Origin: Mycobacterium sp. OAS707
GTDB taxonomy: Bacteria; Actinomycetota; Actinomycetes; Mycobacteriales; Mycobacteriaceae
DNA length: 64,000 nt
Direction of reading: 5' to 3'
Assembly (NCBI RefSeq): GCF_014873705.1
Contig: NZ_JADBDS010000005.1
Location: 372,001-436,000, forward strand
This document shows positions 16,668-25,442 of the stretch, one piece after another. Below the pieces are notes generated by a model. That model was given only the letters and a program-made list of their open reading frames with translations, did not search any database and had not been told where the DNA came from. The position numbers and the translations under genes were made by a program. Positions within the stretch are counted from its first letter, which is position 1, and each line of letters opens with the position of its first letter.

Positions 16668-17641
16668 GCGGTGACCAGGGCTGCGCGGTGTTCGGCGACG
16701 CTTCCGTCGAAGGCCTCGTCAACCTTGATCCGGCGCAGGAACAGATGCACGTCGTGCTCCCAGGTGAATCCGATGCCACCGTGAACCTGAAGTGCGGTGC
16801 CCGCAACGTCGCTGGCGGCGGACTTCGCGTAGGCGACCGCCGCCGACGAGGCGCGCGACCGGACGTCATCCGGCGCGTCATCCAACGACAGCGCGGCAGC
16901 CCACAGCGTCGCGCGGCCGGCTTCCACGCCGACGGCCATGTCCGCGCAGTGGTGCTTGACGGCCTGAAACGAACCGATCAGCACGCCGAATTGTTCGCGC
17001 TGCAGCGCATACGCGACGGTCATCTCGAGCAGACGCGCCGCAGCGCCGAGCGCATCGAACGCGCGGTGCACCGCGAGCGCGTCGCGGACGTGCTGCAGGG
17101 TTCCGGCGGGCAGCGCGACCCAATCGAATTCTGCTTCTTCGAGGTCCAGCCGAGCCCAGGACCGGCTGAGATCCAGGGTCGTCATTCTCAGAATCTTCGG
17201 TTCGCGGACCAGTGCTACGAATTCCCCGTCATCCGTCCGTCGCACGACGGCAAAGCCGTCCATGTCGGTGGCCATCGGGACGGGGCTCGTGGTCTGCTCG
17301 ACTGCGCGGGCCACACCGATGAGATGTCCGTGCTCAGCCTCTGGGGCTCCCGCGAGCTCGAGCAACCAGCAACCGATCGCCAGGTCCGCGATGGGCAACG
17401 AGCTGGCCGCATAGCCGTTCGCCTCGCTGCACACCGCCAGGTCGACGTGAGTGCCGCCGACGTCCGGGGTCAGCAGTGCCAAAAGTCCGGACTCCGCCGC
17501 ATGGGTCACCGCAGCCTGATGGATGGTGACCGGGGCCGCGTCGAGGGCTTGTCGCAGGCGCGCGATGGGGTCGTTTCGATGCAGCCATGACCGCTCTGAC
17601 GCGGCCAGTTGTTCCTGCTCGTCGGTCAGCCCGAAGTTCAC
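16664..17641 (-). CDS. Half-size acyl-CoA dehydrogenase (beta-type FadE)
   Basis: A 325-residue FadE that keeps the C-terminal signature (REQFGVLIGSFQAVKHHCAD, LQVHGGIGFTWEHDVHLFLR) but shows no EPGAGSD motif and no HER or YEG base. Such short members form alpha2-beta2 complexes with a catalytic FadE, as in FadE27 or FadE29. The start was set at the GTG at 17641 because GGAAGGGG lies just upstream; the frame is open further but unconvincing. It converges on the catalytic FadE, a candidate partner. Confidence 0.82.
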   Translation of the reverse strand: MNFGLTDEQEQLAASERSWLHRNDPIARLRQALDAAPVTIHQAAVTHAAESGLLALLTPDVGGTHVDLAVCSEANGYAASSLPIADLAIGCWLLELAGAPEAEHGHLIGVARAVEQTTSPVPMATDMDGFAVVRRTDDGEFVALVREPKILRMTTLDLSRSWARLDLEEAEFDWVALPAGTLQHVRDALAVHRAFDALGAAARLLEMTVAYALQREQFGVLIGSFQAVKHHCADMAVGVEAGRATLWAAALSLDDAPDDVRSRASSAAVAYAKSAASDVAGTALQVHGGIGFTWEHDVHLFLRRIKVDEAFDGSVAEHRAALVTA

Positions 17642-17663
17642 CTGGGGCCCCTTCCAGTAAGTT

Positions 17664-17689
17664 GACCTAGTAAACCATGTCTGTATACA
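17664..17689. promoter_or_regulatory. Palindromic operator, AACCnAGT family, copy 2, with TGTATACA
   Basis: GACCTAGT-AA-ACCATGTC is an imperfect match to the shared palindrome (one arm 7/8, the other 5/8). It is followed at once by the palindrome TGTATACA (17682-17689). The site lies in the gap between the divergent half-size FadE and FadD genes, so it could control both. Confidence 0.4.
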
Positions 17690-17734
17690 TTTAACTACTT
17701 GGCGCCGATGGCGCCCGGACTCCAGAAAGTGGCG

Positions 17735-19243
17735 ATGACGAGCATTCAGGACGCCTTGGGACGACTGTGGGGTGCCGCCGATGACGCCCAGATGCTGCAG
17801 GTTGACGGGCACTGGGTGAGCTGGGGTCAGATCCGGGATCTGACTGATCGCATCGACCGAAAACTGACAGTCGCCGGTTGCAGACCCGGTGGCCGCGTTG
17901 CGGTGGTCCTCGGCAACCGCATGGAATCGGTGGCAGCGGTCATCGCGATATTCCGCGCCGCCCGCACGCTCGTCACAATAAGCCCCCTGCAGCCCGTCGA
18001 GCGGCTCAGCGCAGACCTCGTCGCGTCCGGCGCCGACTACCTGCTGGCACCGGGCAACCTTTGGCGCGCACCGGTATTCGTAGCTGCCGTTGCCGAACTG
18101 GGCGTCAACGCGTTCAGTGTCGACGGAGCTGATGTGGCATCGCGCACCGCTGCGAACGACAGTCCACGGGATGGCGATCCGGCGGTTGCCATCGAGATGC
18201 TGACATCGGGCACAACTGGCCCGGCAAAGCGTATCCCTTTGGGCCGCAAGCAAATGGAAGTATCACTGTCGTCTGCGCTTCAGCACAACAACCGTTCGGA
18301 GATCCGCGACAAACCGCCACTGACCGGGGCGGTCGGCATGGTAACGCTTCCGATCGTGCACATCGGGGGACTGTTTGCGCTGATGCAGTCGCTGGTGGCC
18401 GCTCGCCCGATCGTGATGCTGGAACGGTTCACGTTGTCCGGCTGGCACAATGCCATCAAAGAACACAGGCCGACCCTTGTCGGCCTGCCACCGCCTGCGA
18501 TCCGCGCCGTACTGGATTCCGATATCCCGCGCGAGGATCTGGCCAGCGTCCGGGCCATCAACTCCGGAACCGCACCCGTCGACCCCGCGATGGTGGACGC
18601 TTTCGTCGAGCGTTACGGCATCCCGATCCTCGTCACCTACGGAGCTACAGAGTTCGCGGGCGCCGTCGCCGGATGGACGGTCAAGGATTTCCGCGCGTCA
18701 TGGGCGGACAAGAAGGGCAGCGTCGGTCGCCCGTTTCCCGGCGTGCGCCTGCAGGTCGTCGGCGAGGACGGCACGGTGCTGCCGGTCGGACAGACCGGGC
18801 GGTTGCAGGTGGCCTCCGCCCAGGTAGGTGACGACGCCGACAACTGGGTCATGACGAGCGATCTCGCGCACACCGATGACGACGGGTACCTCTACGTCGA
18901 TGGCCGCGCCGACGATGTCATCGTGCGGGGCGGATTCAAGATCGCACCGGATACGGTGGTGCGCGCGCTACGCACACACGACGCGGTCGCCGACGCCGCG
19001 GTGGCAGGTCTACCCGATCCCCGGCTGGGGCAGATTCCCTTCGCCGCAGTCGAGCTCAGATCTGCGATGACCGCATCGGGTGAAGAGTTACGTGCCCACT
19101 GCCGGGCCTCGCTGACTCCATACGAGGTGCCCGCTCAGGTGTTCGTCGTGGACGCGCTGCCCCGGGGCGCAGCGCTGAAGGTCGACCGGCGTCGACTCAT
19201 CTCCGCGCTCGAGAAGCTCACTGCCCTATCTCAATCCGATTGA
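17735..19243 (+). CDS. Acyl-CoA synthetase (FadD type)
   Basis: About 502 residues. The P-loop reads EMLTSGTTGPAKR, the A5 motif YGATEFAG, the hinge region DGRADDVIVRGGFKIAPDTV and the C-terminal lysine LPRGAALKVDRRRL. It would activate a carboxylic acid as its CoA thioester. Start taken at MTSIQDAL (17735) behind AGAAAG; 17708 and 17699 are in frame. It opens a five-gene operon with SDR, MaoC, FadE and EchA. That order reads as activation followed by one complete beta-oxidation-like cycle without the thiolase. Confidence 0.88.
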   Translation: MTSIQDALGRLWGAADDAQMLQVDGHWVSWGQIRDLTDRIDRKLTVAGCRPGGRVAVVLGNRMESVAAVIAIFRAARTLVTISPLQPVERLSADLVASGADYLLAPGNLWRAPVFVAAVAELGVNAFSVDGADVASRTAANDSPRDGDPAVAIEMLTSGTTGPAKRIPLGRKQMEVSLSSALQHNNRSEIRDKPPLTGAVGMVTLPIVHIGGLFALMQSLVAARPIVMLERFTLSGWHNAIKEHRPTLVGLPPPAIRAVLDSDIPREDLASVRAINSGTAPVDPAMVDAFVERYGIPILVTYGATEFAGAVAGWTVKDFRASWADKKGSVGRPFPGVRLQVVGEDGTVLPVGQTGRLQVASAQVGDDADNWVMTSDLAHTDDDGYLYVDGRADDVIVRGGFKIAPDTVVRALRTHDAVADAAVAGLPDPRLGQIPFAAVELRSAMTASGEELRAHCRASLTPYEVPAQVFVVDALPRGAALKVDRRRLISALEKLTALSQSD

Positions 19244-19254
19244 AAGGTGACGTC

Positions 19255-20112
19255 ATGGGACGCGTGCAAGACAAGGTCGTTCTGGTGACCGGCGGTGCCC
19301 GGGGCCAGGGCCGCAGCCATGCGGTGAAACTGGCGGAAGAGGGTGCCGACATCATCCTCTTCGACATCTGCCACGACATCGAGAACAACAAGTATCCGTT
19401 GGCCACAACGCACGACCTCGACGAAGCGGGGCTAGAGGTCGAGAAGACGGGCAGGCGGGCCTACACCGCGCAGGTCGATGTTCGGGACAAGGAGACATTG
19501 AGACGCGAACTGGCCAATGCGATAGCAGAATTCGGCGGCCATCTAGATGTCGTCGTTGCCAACGCCGGCATCTGCCCGCTGGGCGGCGATCTGCCGATCA
19601 CCGCGTTCGCCGACGCGTTCGACGTCGACTTCGTCGGCGTGGTCAACACCGTGCACGCATCGTTGCCGTACCTCGAGAGTGGCGCCTCCGTCATCACGGC
19701 GGGCTCCATCGCAGGCATGATCGCCGCCACGCAGGCTGCGAGCGCCGGGGTCGGCCCGACGGGTCCCGGTGGAATGGGATACAACCTCGCCAAGACCTTT
19801 GTCAATCAGTACACCAAAGCGCTGGCCCTGCAGTTGGCGCCACTATCCATCCGCGCCAACGCGATTCATCCGACCAACGTCAACACCCCGATGTTGCAGA
19901 GCGAGCCGATGTATCGGGTTTTCCGCCCGGATCTGGAGAACCCGACCGCAGAGGACGCGCTGCTGGCCTTTCCCGCGATGCAGCCTATGCCGATTCCATA
20001 CATCGAACCGCAGGACGTGTCGAACGTCGTTTGCTTCCTCGCGTCAGACGAGTCCCGATACGTCACAGGCGTGCAGTTCAAGGTGGACGCCGGCGCAATG
20101 TTGCAATTCTAG
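19255..20112 (+). CDS. Mycofactocin-coupled SDR
   Basis: A 285-residue SDR with the features of the mycofactocin-coupled subfamily: TGGARGQGRSHAVKLAEEGA at the cofactor site, DICHDIENNKY after beta-2, and the insert between Ser and Tyr in SIAGMIAAT...MGYNLAK. Members hold NADH non-exchangeably and pass electrons to mycofactocin, typically oxidising secondary alcohols such as carveol. AAAGGTGA before the ATG is a clear ribosome site. It starts 11 bp after FadD. Confidence 0.85.
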   Translation: MGRVQDKVVLVTGGARGQGRSHAVKLAEEGADIILFDICHDIENNKYPLATTHDLDEAGLEVEKTGRRAYTAQVDVRDKETLRRELANAIAEFGGHLDVVVANAGICPLGGDLPITAFADAFDVDFVGVVNTVHASLPYLESGASVITAGSIAGMIAATQAASAGVGPTGPGGMGYNLAKTFVNQYTKALALQLAPLSIRANAIHPTNVNTPMLQSEPMYRVFRPDLENPTAEDALLAFPAMQPMPIPYIEPQDVSNVVCFLASDESRYVTGVQFKVDAGAMLQF

Positions 20113-20121
20113 GAGGATGCG

Positions 20122-21414
20122 ATGACAACAACCGAGTCCAGCGCCGACACCGCAGCAGTCGAGGGTCGCATCACCGACGAGGACATCGAACGTGCCAAGG
20201 CGCAGATCGGCATCGCGGTCAATCAGCGCGACGAGGCGTGGAACAAACTGCCGAGCGCGGATGCCATCACCCACTTCGCGTTCGGCTGCGGTGATGACAA
20301 CCCGCTGTTTCACGACGCGGAGTACGGCCGCAGCACGCGCTGGCACGGCCAGATCGCCTCGCCGACATTTCCGATCAGCACCGGGCTGGATCAGACACCG
20401 AAGTTCACCGACCCCGAACGCAAGAAGCTTTTCCGCGGCCTGTTCCGCGGCACCGGCAAGTATTACTCGGGCGTCAAATGGACGTGGTATCAACCGATCT
20501 ACGCGGGCCGACCCGTGTTCATGGAGGCTTACACCCTCGATGTCGTGGTGAAGGAGAGCGAGTTCTCGGGCGGGCGATCCGTCAAGGAGACCTACCGCTT
20601 CCTCTACGTCGATGGCGACGGCAACCCGATCGCCACCCGCGACGAGTCATACATCAACGCCGAGCGGCACGGGTCGAAGAAATCGGGCAAGTACTCCCAT
20701 ATCGGGCGGCAGCATTGGGCCGAAGAGGAGTTCGCCGAAATTGAAGCGGCCTATGAAGCCGAACAGCGCCGCGGCGCGGAACCGCAGTGGTGGGAAGACG
20801 TCAAGATTGGCGATGCTCTGCCTCCGGTGATGAAGGGCCCGCTGACGGTCGTAGACGTCATCAGCATGCACATGGGTTGGGGCTGGGGCGGTTACGGGGT
20901 CGGCCCGCTGAAGTTCGCCCATCAGCATCGCAAGCGGATGCCTGCGTTCTACCAGCCCGACGAGTACGGCGTGCCGGATGTGGTGCAGCGGCTGCACTGG
21001 GATCCCAATCGTGCCCAGGCCCTGGGGATCCCGGCACCCTACGACTACGGACAGATGCGCACCGCCTGGGTCAGCCACCTGCTGACCAACTGGATCGGTG
21101 ACGACGGCTGGCTGGCCGAGATGGATCTGCAGTTGCGCGGATTCAACTATCACGGCGACATCCACCGGTGTACCGGTGCGGTGACGGGCAAGGGTGACGA
21201 CCCCACGGAAGCGATTTCGCTGGAGGTGTTCGCTACCAACCAGCGCGACGAGGCCACCACCAAGGGCAGCGCCAGGGTTCTGTTGCCATCGAAGGACACC
21301 GGGGCGGTTGCATTGCCGGTGCCCGACGAGGCATTGAGAAGGCGTGGGGCACAGGTCGTCTCACGAATATCAGGAAGAGTCGGCGCGGAGATGCGTCGGC
21401 TTCACGGAGAGTGA
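20122..21414 (+). CDS. MaoC-family dehydratase, double hot-dog (430 aa)
   Basis: The N-terminal half is a MaoC N-terminal-type hot dog with HFAFGCGDDNPLFHDAEYG, whose Asp, Asn and His form the hydratase site. The second half (WWEDVKIGDALPPVMKGPLT onward) is a divergent second hot dog. Such proteins hydrate bulky enoyl-CoAs, including steroid-derived ones. AGGAGG overlaps the stop of the SDR and lies 5 bp before this ATG, so expression is tightly linked. Confidence 0.82.
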   Translation: MTTTESSADTAAVEGRITDEDIERAKAQIGIAVNQRDEAWNKLPSADAITHFAFGCGDDNPLFHDAEYGRSTRWHGQIASPTFPISTGLDQTPKFTDPERKKLFRGLFRGTGKYYSGVKWTWYQPIYAGRPVFMEAYTLDVVVKESEFSGGRSVKETYRFLYVDGDGNPIATRDESYINAERHGSKKSGKYSHIGRQHWAEEEFAEIEAAYEAEQRRGAEPQWWEDVKIGDALPPVMKGPLTVVDVISMHMGWGWGGYGVGPLKFAHQHRKRMPAFYQPDEYGVPDVVQRLHWDPNRAQALGIPAPYDYGQMRTAWVSHLLTNWIGDDGWLAEMDLQLRGFNYHGDIHRCTGAVTGKGDDPTEAISLEVFATNQRDEATTKGSARVLLPSKDTGAVALPVPDEALRRRGAQVVSRISGRVGAEMRRLHGE

Positions 21415-21418
21415 AGGC

Positions 21419-22561
21419 ATGAAGAGAAGAATCTACGAAGCCGAGCACGAGGCGCTGCGCGAGAGCACCAAGCAGTTTCTCGAGCGGGAAGTGGCACCAC
21501 ACGCCGACAGGTGGGAGCGGGAGCGGATCGTCGACCGGTCTGCCTACATCGCAGCCGGCAAATACGGTCTGATTGGGTTCAACATGCCCGAGGAGTTCGG
21601 CGGCGGGGGATCCGACGACTTCCGGTTCAACGCCGTCATCACAGAGGAATTTGCCAAGTGGGGCAACGCGGTTCCTGCGCTGTCCCTGCAGAACGACGTC
21701 GTCGGCCCGTACTTCAAGAACCTTGCGAACGACGAGCAGAAGGCGCGCTGGCTTCCCGGCATCATCAGCGGCGAGACCATCGTGGCGATCGCCATGACAG
21801 AGCCGGGGGCGGGCAGCGATCTCGCGGGCATCCGCACGGCCGCGGTGCGCGACGGTGACTATTGGATCGTCAACGGCTCCAAGACCTTCATCTCCTCGGG
21901 GATCAATTGCGATCTGGTCGTGGTCGTCACTCGAACCGATCCGGACGCCGGACACAAGGGCTTCAGCCTGCTCGTCGTCGAGGAGGGAATGGACGGCTTC
22001 ACCAGGGGCCGGAAACTCGACAAGATGGGGCTGCATGTCCAGGACACTGCCGAGCTGCACTTCGAGAACGTGCGTGTGCCCGCCGCCAACGTCTTGGGTA
22101 AGGAGGGTGGCGGCTTCTACCACCTGATGCAGAACCTGCCCTCAGAGCGGCTCTCCATTGCGATCGCGGCGATCTACGGCGCACGGGAAAGCTGGCGGCA
22201 GACGCTGCAGTATGCCAAGGACCGCAAGGCGTTCGGGCAGTCGATAGGCAGCTTTCAGCACAACCGTTTTCTGCTCGCGGAGATGGACACCGAACTTGAA
22301 ATCGGCGAGCAGTACATCGACCGCTGTCTGCAGGCCGTGGTCGACGGCGACCTGACTGCTGTTGAGGCGGCCAAGGCCAAGTGGTGGTGCACCGAAACGG
22401 CGAAGAAGACCATCGACGGGTGTGTGCAGTTGCACGGCGGCTACGGCTATATGAACGAATATCGTGTCGCGCGTGATTATGTCGACGTGAGAATCCAGAC
22501 GATCCTCGGCGGTAGCACGGAGATCATGAAGGAAATCATCGGCCGCGACCTGGGTTTGTGA
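21419..22561 (+). CDS. Acyl-CoA dehydrogenase, long-chain/isovaleryl type
   Basis: A 380-residue FadE. Motifs are MTEPGAGSDLAGIRTAA, GSKTFISSGINCDL, and GGYGYMNEYRVARDYVDVRI. The base is the Glu in NLPSERLSIA, as in LCAD and isovaleryl-CoA dehydrogenase, because the late YEG Glu of medium-chain enzymes is Gly here (ILGGSTEIM). Start at 21419 behind GAAGG, 4 bp after the MaoC stop. Confidence 0.92.
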   Translation: MKRRIYEAEHEALRESTKQFLEREVAPHADRWERERIVDRSAYIAAGKYGLIGFNMPEEFGGGGSDDFRFNAVITEEFAKWGNAVPALSLQNDVVGPYFKNLANDEQKARWLPGIISGETIVAIAMTEPGAGSDLAGIRTAAVRDGDYWIVNGSKTFISSGINCDLVVVVTRTDPDAGHKGFSLLVVEEGMDGFTRGRKLDKMGLHVQDTAELHFENVRVPAANVLGKEGGGFYHLMQNLPSERLSIAIAAIYGARESWRQTLQYAKDRKAFGQSIGSFQHNRFLLAEMDTELEIGEQYIDRCLQAVVDGDLTAVEAAKAKWWCTETAKKTIDGCVQLHGGYGYMNEYRVARDYVDVRIQTILGGSTEIMKEIIGRDLGL

Positions 22562-22571
22562 CGGTCATACG

Positions 22572-23327
22572 GTGAACGGCATCGCAGCCACTCGCGACGG
22601 CGTGATCCTGCGATTGATGCTGGACCGCCCCGACAAGCTGAACGCTGTCGACACCCCGCTGCTGGCCGAGCTGTTGAGCCAGCTTCACCATGCGGCAGTG
22701 GATGATTCGGTGCGCGCCGTGTTGCTGACCGGTGCTGGACGCGCCTTCTGTTCGGGCGGCGACCTGACAGGTGAGAACACCGAGGGAGCCGTTCTGGCAG
22801 CCAATGACGTGGTCCGGGCTATTACAGGGCTGGCCAAGCCGGTGGTCTCGGCCGTGCACGGACCGGCGGTAGGTTTCGGATGCTCGCTCGCGCTGGCCTG
22901 TGACCTGGTGGTTGCGGCGCGATCGGCGTTCTTTCAACTCGCGTTCAGCAAGGTCGGCCTCATGCCCGATGGCGGTGCGTCGGCATTACTCCCGGCAGCG
23001 ATCGGGCGTCCGCGTGCGGCGCGGATGGCGTTGACCGCCGAAAAAGTCTCGGCGACAGTGGCATTCGAGTGGGGGATGATCTCGCATCTCGTCGATGACG
23101 ATGCCTACGAGGCCGAACTGGAGAAGGTGGTTCAGGCCCTGGCCGTCGGCCCGACGCAGTCCTATCGGTGGGCCAAGCGGGCGTTGGCGGCTGCGACGTT
23201 GTCCGAACTCGATCCGGTGCAGGCCATCGAGGCCGACGGTCAACAGCGCTTGGTGAAGACGTCGGACTTCTCGGAAGGCGTGCGCGCCTTCCGGGACGGG
23301 AGCAAGGCTGAGTTCCGAGGTCAGTGA
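22572..23327 (+). CDS. Enoyl-CoA hydratase/isomerase (crotonase), isomerase-like
   Basis: A 251-residue crotonase with oxyanion-hole segments RAFCSGGDLTG and GPAVGFGCSLALACD. The two hydratase glutamates are not conserved. The second site reads KVGLMPDGGAS, placing an Asp where PaaG-type delta3-delta2 isomerases have theirs. Double-bond isomerisation is therefore more likely than hydration. GTG start 10 bp after the FadE stop; last gene of the operon. Confidence 0.82.
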   Translation: MNGIAATRDGVILRLMLDRPDKLNAVDTPLLAELLSQLHHAAVDDSVRAVLLTGAGRAFCSGGDLTGENTEGAVLAANDVVRAITGLAKPVVSAVHGPAVGFGCSLALACDLVVAARSAFFQLAFSKVGLMPDGGASALLPAAIGRPRAARMALTAEKVSATVAFEWGMISHLVDDDAYEAELEKVVQALAVGPTQSYRWAKRALAAATLSELDPVQAIEADGQQRLVKTSDFSEGVRAFRDGSKAEFRGQ

Positions 23328-23358
23328 AGATGCGGCCGAGCGTCTGCGGGACATTGCT

Positions 23359-23376
23359 AACCTAGTGAACTAGGTT
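23359..23376. promoter_or_regulatory. Palindromic operator, AACCTAGT-GA-ACTAGGTT, copy 3 (best)
   Basis: An inverted repeat with perfect 8-bp arms around GA. It lies about 70 bp before the CoA-transferase start and 30 bp after the EchA stop. It is the best instance of a motif found at four promoters of this island. Confidence 0.65.
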
Positions 23377-23446
23377 TACAGTGGGTCCGGCAGTACCCGG
23401 AGCTCGCACGAGGTTCGACCGTGCCGCGCAAGGACGGATGTGGACG

Positions 23447-24676
23447 ATGAAGAAACCGATGACCGGCGTCCGCGTTCTGGAGGTCGCGCAATTCACCTTT
23501 GTGCCGTCTGCCGGTGCCGTGCTTGCGGACTGGGGTGCAGACGTGATCAAGATCGAGAACCCGGTTACCGGTGATGCGCAGCGTGGTCTGGTGATGGTTC
23601 TCGGACGTTCGGCGGCCAAGCCAGGCGTACCATTCGCGCCCATCATCGAGGCGCCCAATCGCGGTAAACGCAGTGTGGGTTTGTCGTTGGCACTTGACCA
23701 ATCGCGTCCGGCATTCGAACAACTCGTTCGACGCAGTGATGTGTTTCTGACCAATTATCTGCCGCAGACCCGGGCGAAACTTCGCATCGATGTCGACGAC
23801 GTCCGCCGCATCAATCCCGACATCATCTACGCGATCGGCAGTGGATTCGGTACCCGCGGATCCGACCGCGACTCGGGAGCGTACGACGCGACGGCATTCT
23901 GGGCGCGTGGCGGCAGCGCCCACGGCGTCACGGCAGACGATGCCGAGACACCGGCGTTCATGCCGGCGGGTGCGTACGGCGACAACATCGGTGGCATCAC
24001 GATCGCGGGTGCAGTAGCGGCTGCGTTGTTCGGCAGGCAGGCGACGGGGGAGTCGTCGATCATTGATGTGTCACTGCTTTCCGTCGGGGCATGGACCATG
24101 CAGTTCGACGTAAACCTCGCGATGCTCTACGGCTGTGGGCTGCCGAAGGTGAACACCCGCACCCAGGCCGGATGCAATCCGCTGACGGGGGCATATCGCT
24201 GTGCCGACGGCCGGTTCATTCAATTGTCGATGTTGCAGCCAACCCGCTACTGGCCGGTGTTCTGCCGCCTCTTCGACCTCGACGAGGCCGCGGCGGATGT
24301 ACGGTTCACGTCCCTCGAGTCGTTGGCGACCCACGCCGAGGAAGCGATAGCACTGGTTTCCCGTGCGATCGGCTCCCGAACCCTCGATGAATGCAGGAGG
24401 CTACTCAACCGCTCAGGTGGTCCGTGGGCGCAGGTGCAAGATGCCTGGGAGGTCGCCAACGACGAATCGCTGATCGCCAACGGCCGTATCGCTGAAGTCG
24501 TTGATGCGCAAGGCAACACACAGAAGTTGGTAGCGAGCCCTGCGCAGTTCGATGAAGCTTCGAGCGACCTCCGCCGGGCACCTATGTTCGCTGAGCACAC
24601 CGACGAGGTACTGCGCGAACTGGGCATCGGCGAGGAAGAACTGCTAGACCTCAAGTTCGACGGCGCCATCGCCTGA
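23447..24676 (+). CDS. Family III (CaiB/BaiF) CoA-transferase
   Basis: About 409 residues. Family landmarks are GVRVLEVAQFTFVPSAGAVL, ADWGADVIKIENP, NRGKRSVGLSL, and SGAYDATAFWARGG, whose Asp is the catalytic carboxylate that carries CoA. The C-terminus ends with FAEHTDEVLRELG. It would move CoA between two carboxylic acids or racemise an acyl-CoA. Starts at 23438 and 23447 are both in frame. Own promoter with the shared palindrome. Confidence 0.88.
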   Translation: MKKPMTGVRVLEVAQFTFVPSAGAVLADWGADVIKIENPVTGDAQRGLVMVLGRSAAKPGVPFAPIIEAPNRGKRSVGLSLALDQSRPAFEQLVRRSDVFLTNYLPQTRAKLRIDVDDVRRINPDIIYAIGSGFGTRGSDRDSGAYDATAFWARGGSAHGVTADDAETPAFMPAGAYGDNIGGITIAGAVAAALFGRQATGESSIIDVSLLSVGAWTMQFDVNLAMLYGCGLPKVNTRTQAGCNPLTGAYRCADGRFIQLSMLQPTRYWPVFCRLFDLDEAAADVRFTSLESLATHAEEAIALVSRAIGSRTLDECRRLLNRSGGPWAQVQDAWEVANDESLIANGRIAEVVDAQGNTQKLVASPAQFDEASSDLRRAPMFAEHTDEVLRELGIGEEELLDLKFDGAIA

Positions 24677-24682
24677 CGCTAG

Positions 24683-25420
24683 TCACCCCCGCAGGCGACA
24701 CCGCTCGATCAGGATCTGCGCCAGGCGTTGCGGGTGGCTGATCATCAGGTCGTGGCAGGCGTCAATGGGAATCACCGTTTGGACGCCGCCAAGCGCAGCG
24801 ATGCTGGCCTGCTGAGACTTGCGCGACAGCGCCCGGTCGCGGGTTGTCAGTATCCAGGTGCGCGGCACGTCGTCGGGAAGGGCGCTGCGCTCCACGGGTT
24901 CGCCTGGAATGCGGGCAGATTCGGGGTACAACCGCGACAACGCGAACGCGCGCTGCTGTGACGACATGCCGTTGCAGAACGCATACCGCGCCGCCAGCCG
25001 TGGAATTTTGGTTGGCTTTCCGCGGCGCGCGCCGCGCCGCGCGAACCAGGCCAGCGGACCGTCGAGCGTGTCCACGATCGCCTGTCCCTGCGGCGGGACG
25101 AACGCGGCGGCGAAGATCATCTCCCGCACCCGCGGAAAACTGAGCCGGACGACGACGCCGGGTACCGTCACTCCGGCCATGGAGTGGCCGACAATCACGA
25201 TGTCACCGAGACCCTCGCGCTCGATGTCGGTAACTACGGAGTGCGCCCACTCGTCGATCGTGGCGGTCCCAAGGTCGCCGGGCGTGCGTCCGCGCCCCGG
25301 AAGGTCCACGGCGAGGACCCGCAGTTCGGGTGCCTGGCAGCGTAACTCGGCGATGACGAGGTCCCAGCAGTCGCCGGCATGTGCGCCACCGTGGACGAGA
25401 ACAAGGCCGGGCAGGGCCAT
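24683..25420 (-). CDS. Alpha/beta hydrolase
   Basis: A 245-residue hydrolase starting MALPGLVLVHGGAHAG (oxyanion hole HGG). The nucleophile is Ser80 in VGHSMAG, the acid probably the Asp in TTRDRAL, and the base the His in DACHDLMIS. It is an esterase or thioesterase-like enzyme of unknown substrate. It lies 22 bp downstream of the EchA-type gene on the same strand. The longer upstream frame runs into that gene and is not needed. Confidence 0.85.
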   Translation of the reverse strand: MALPGLVLVHGGAHAGDCWDLVIAELRCQAPELRVLAVDLPGRGRTPGDLGTATIDEWAHSVVTDIEREGLGDIVIVGHSMAGVTVPGVVVRLSFPRVREMIFAAAFVPPQGQAIVDTLDGPLAWFARRGARRGKPTKIPRLAARYAFCNGMSSQQRAFALSRLYPESARIPGEPVERSALPDDVPRTWILTTRDRALSRKSQQASIAALGGVQTVIPIDACHDLMISHPQRLAQILIERCRLRG

Positions 25421-25442
25421 CAGCGGTCTCCAGGGGTGTCGC

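Noticed and set aside
16664..18253. Half-size FadE read as a 529-residue protein
   Set aside because: The extra N-terminal 204 residues lie antisense to FadD, are Arg/Cys-rich and non-homologous; a GTG with a good ribosome site at 17641 gives the normal start.
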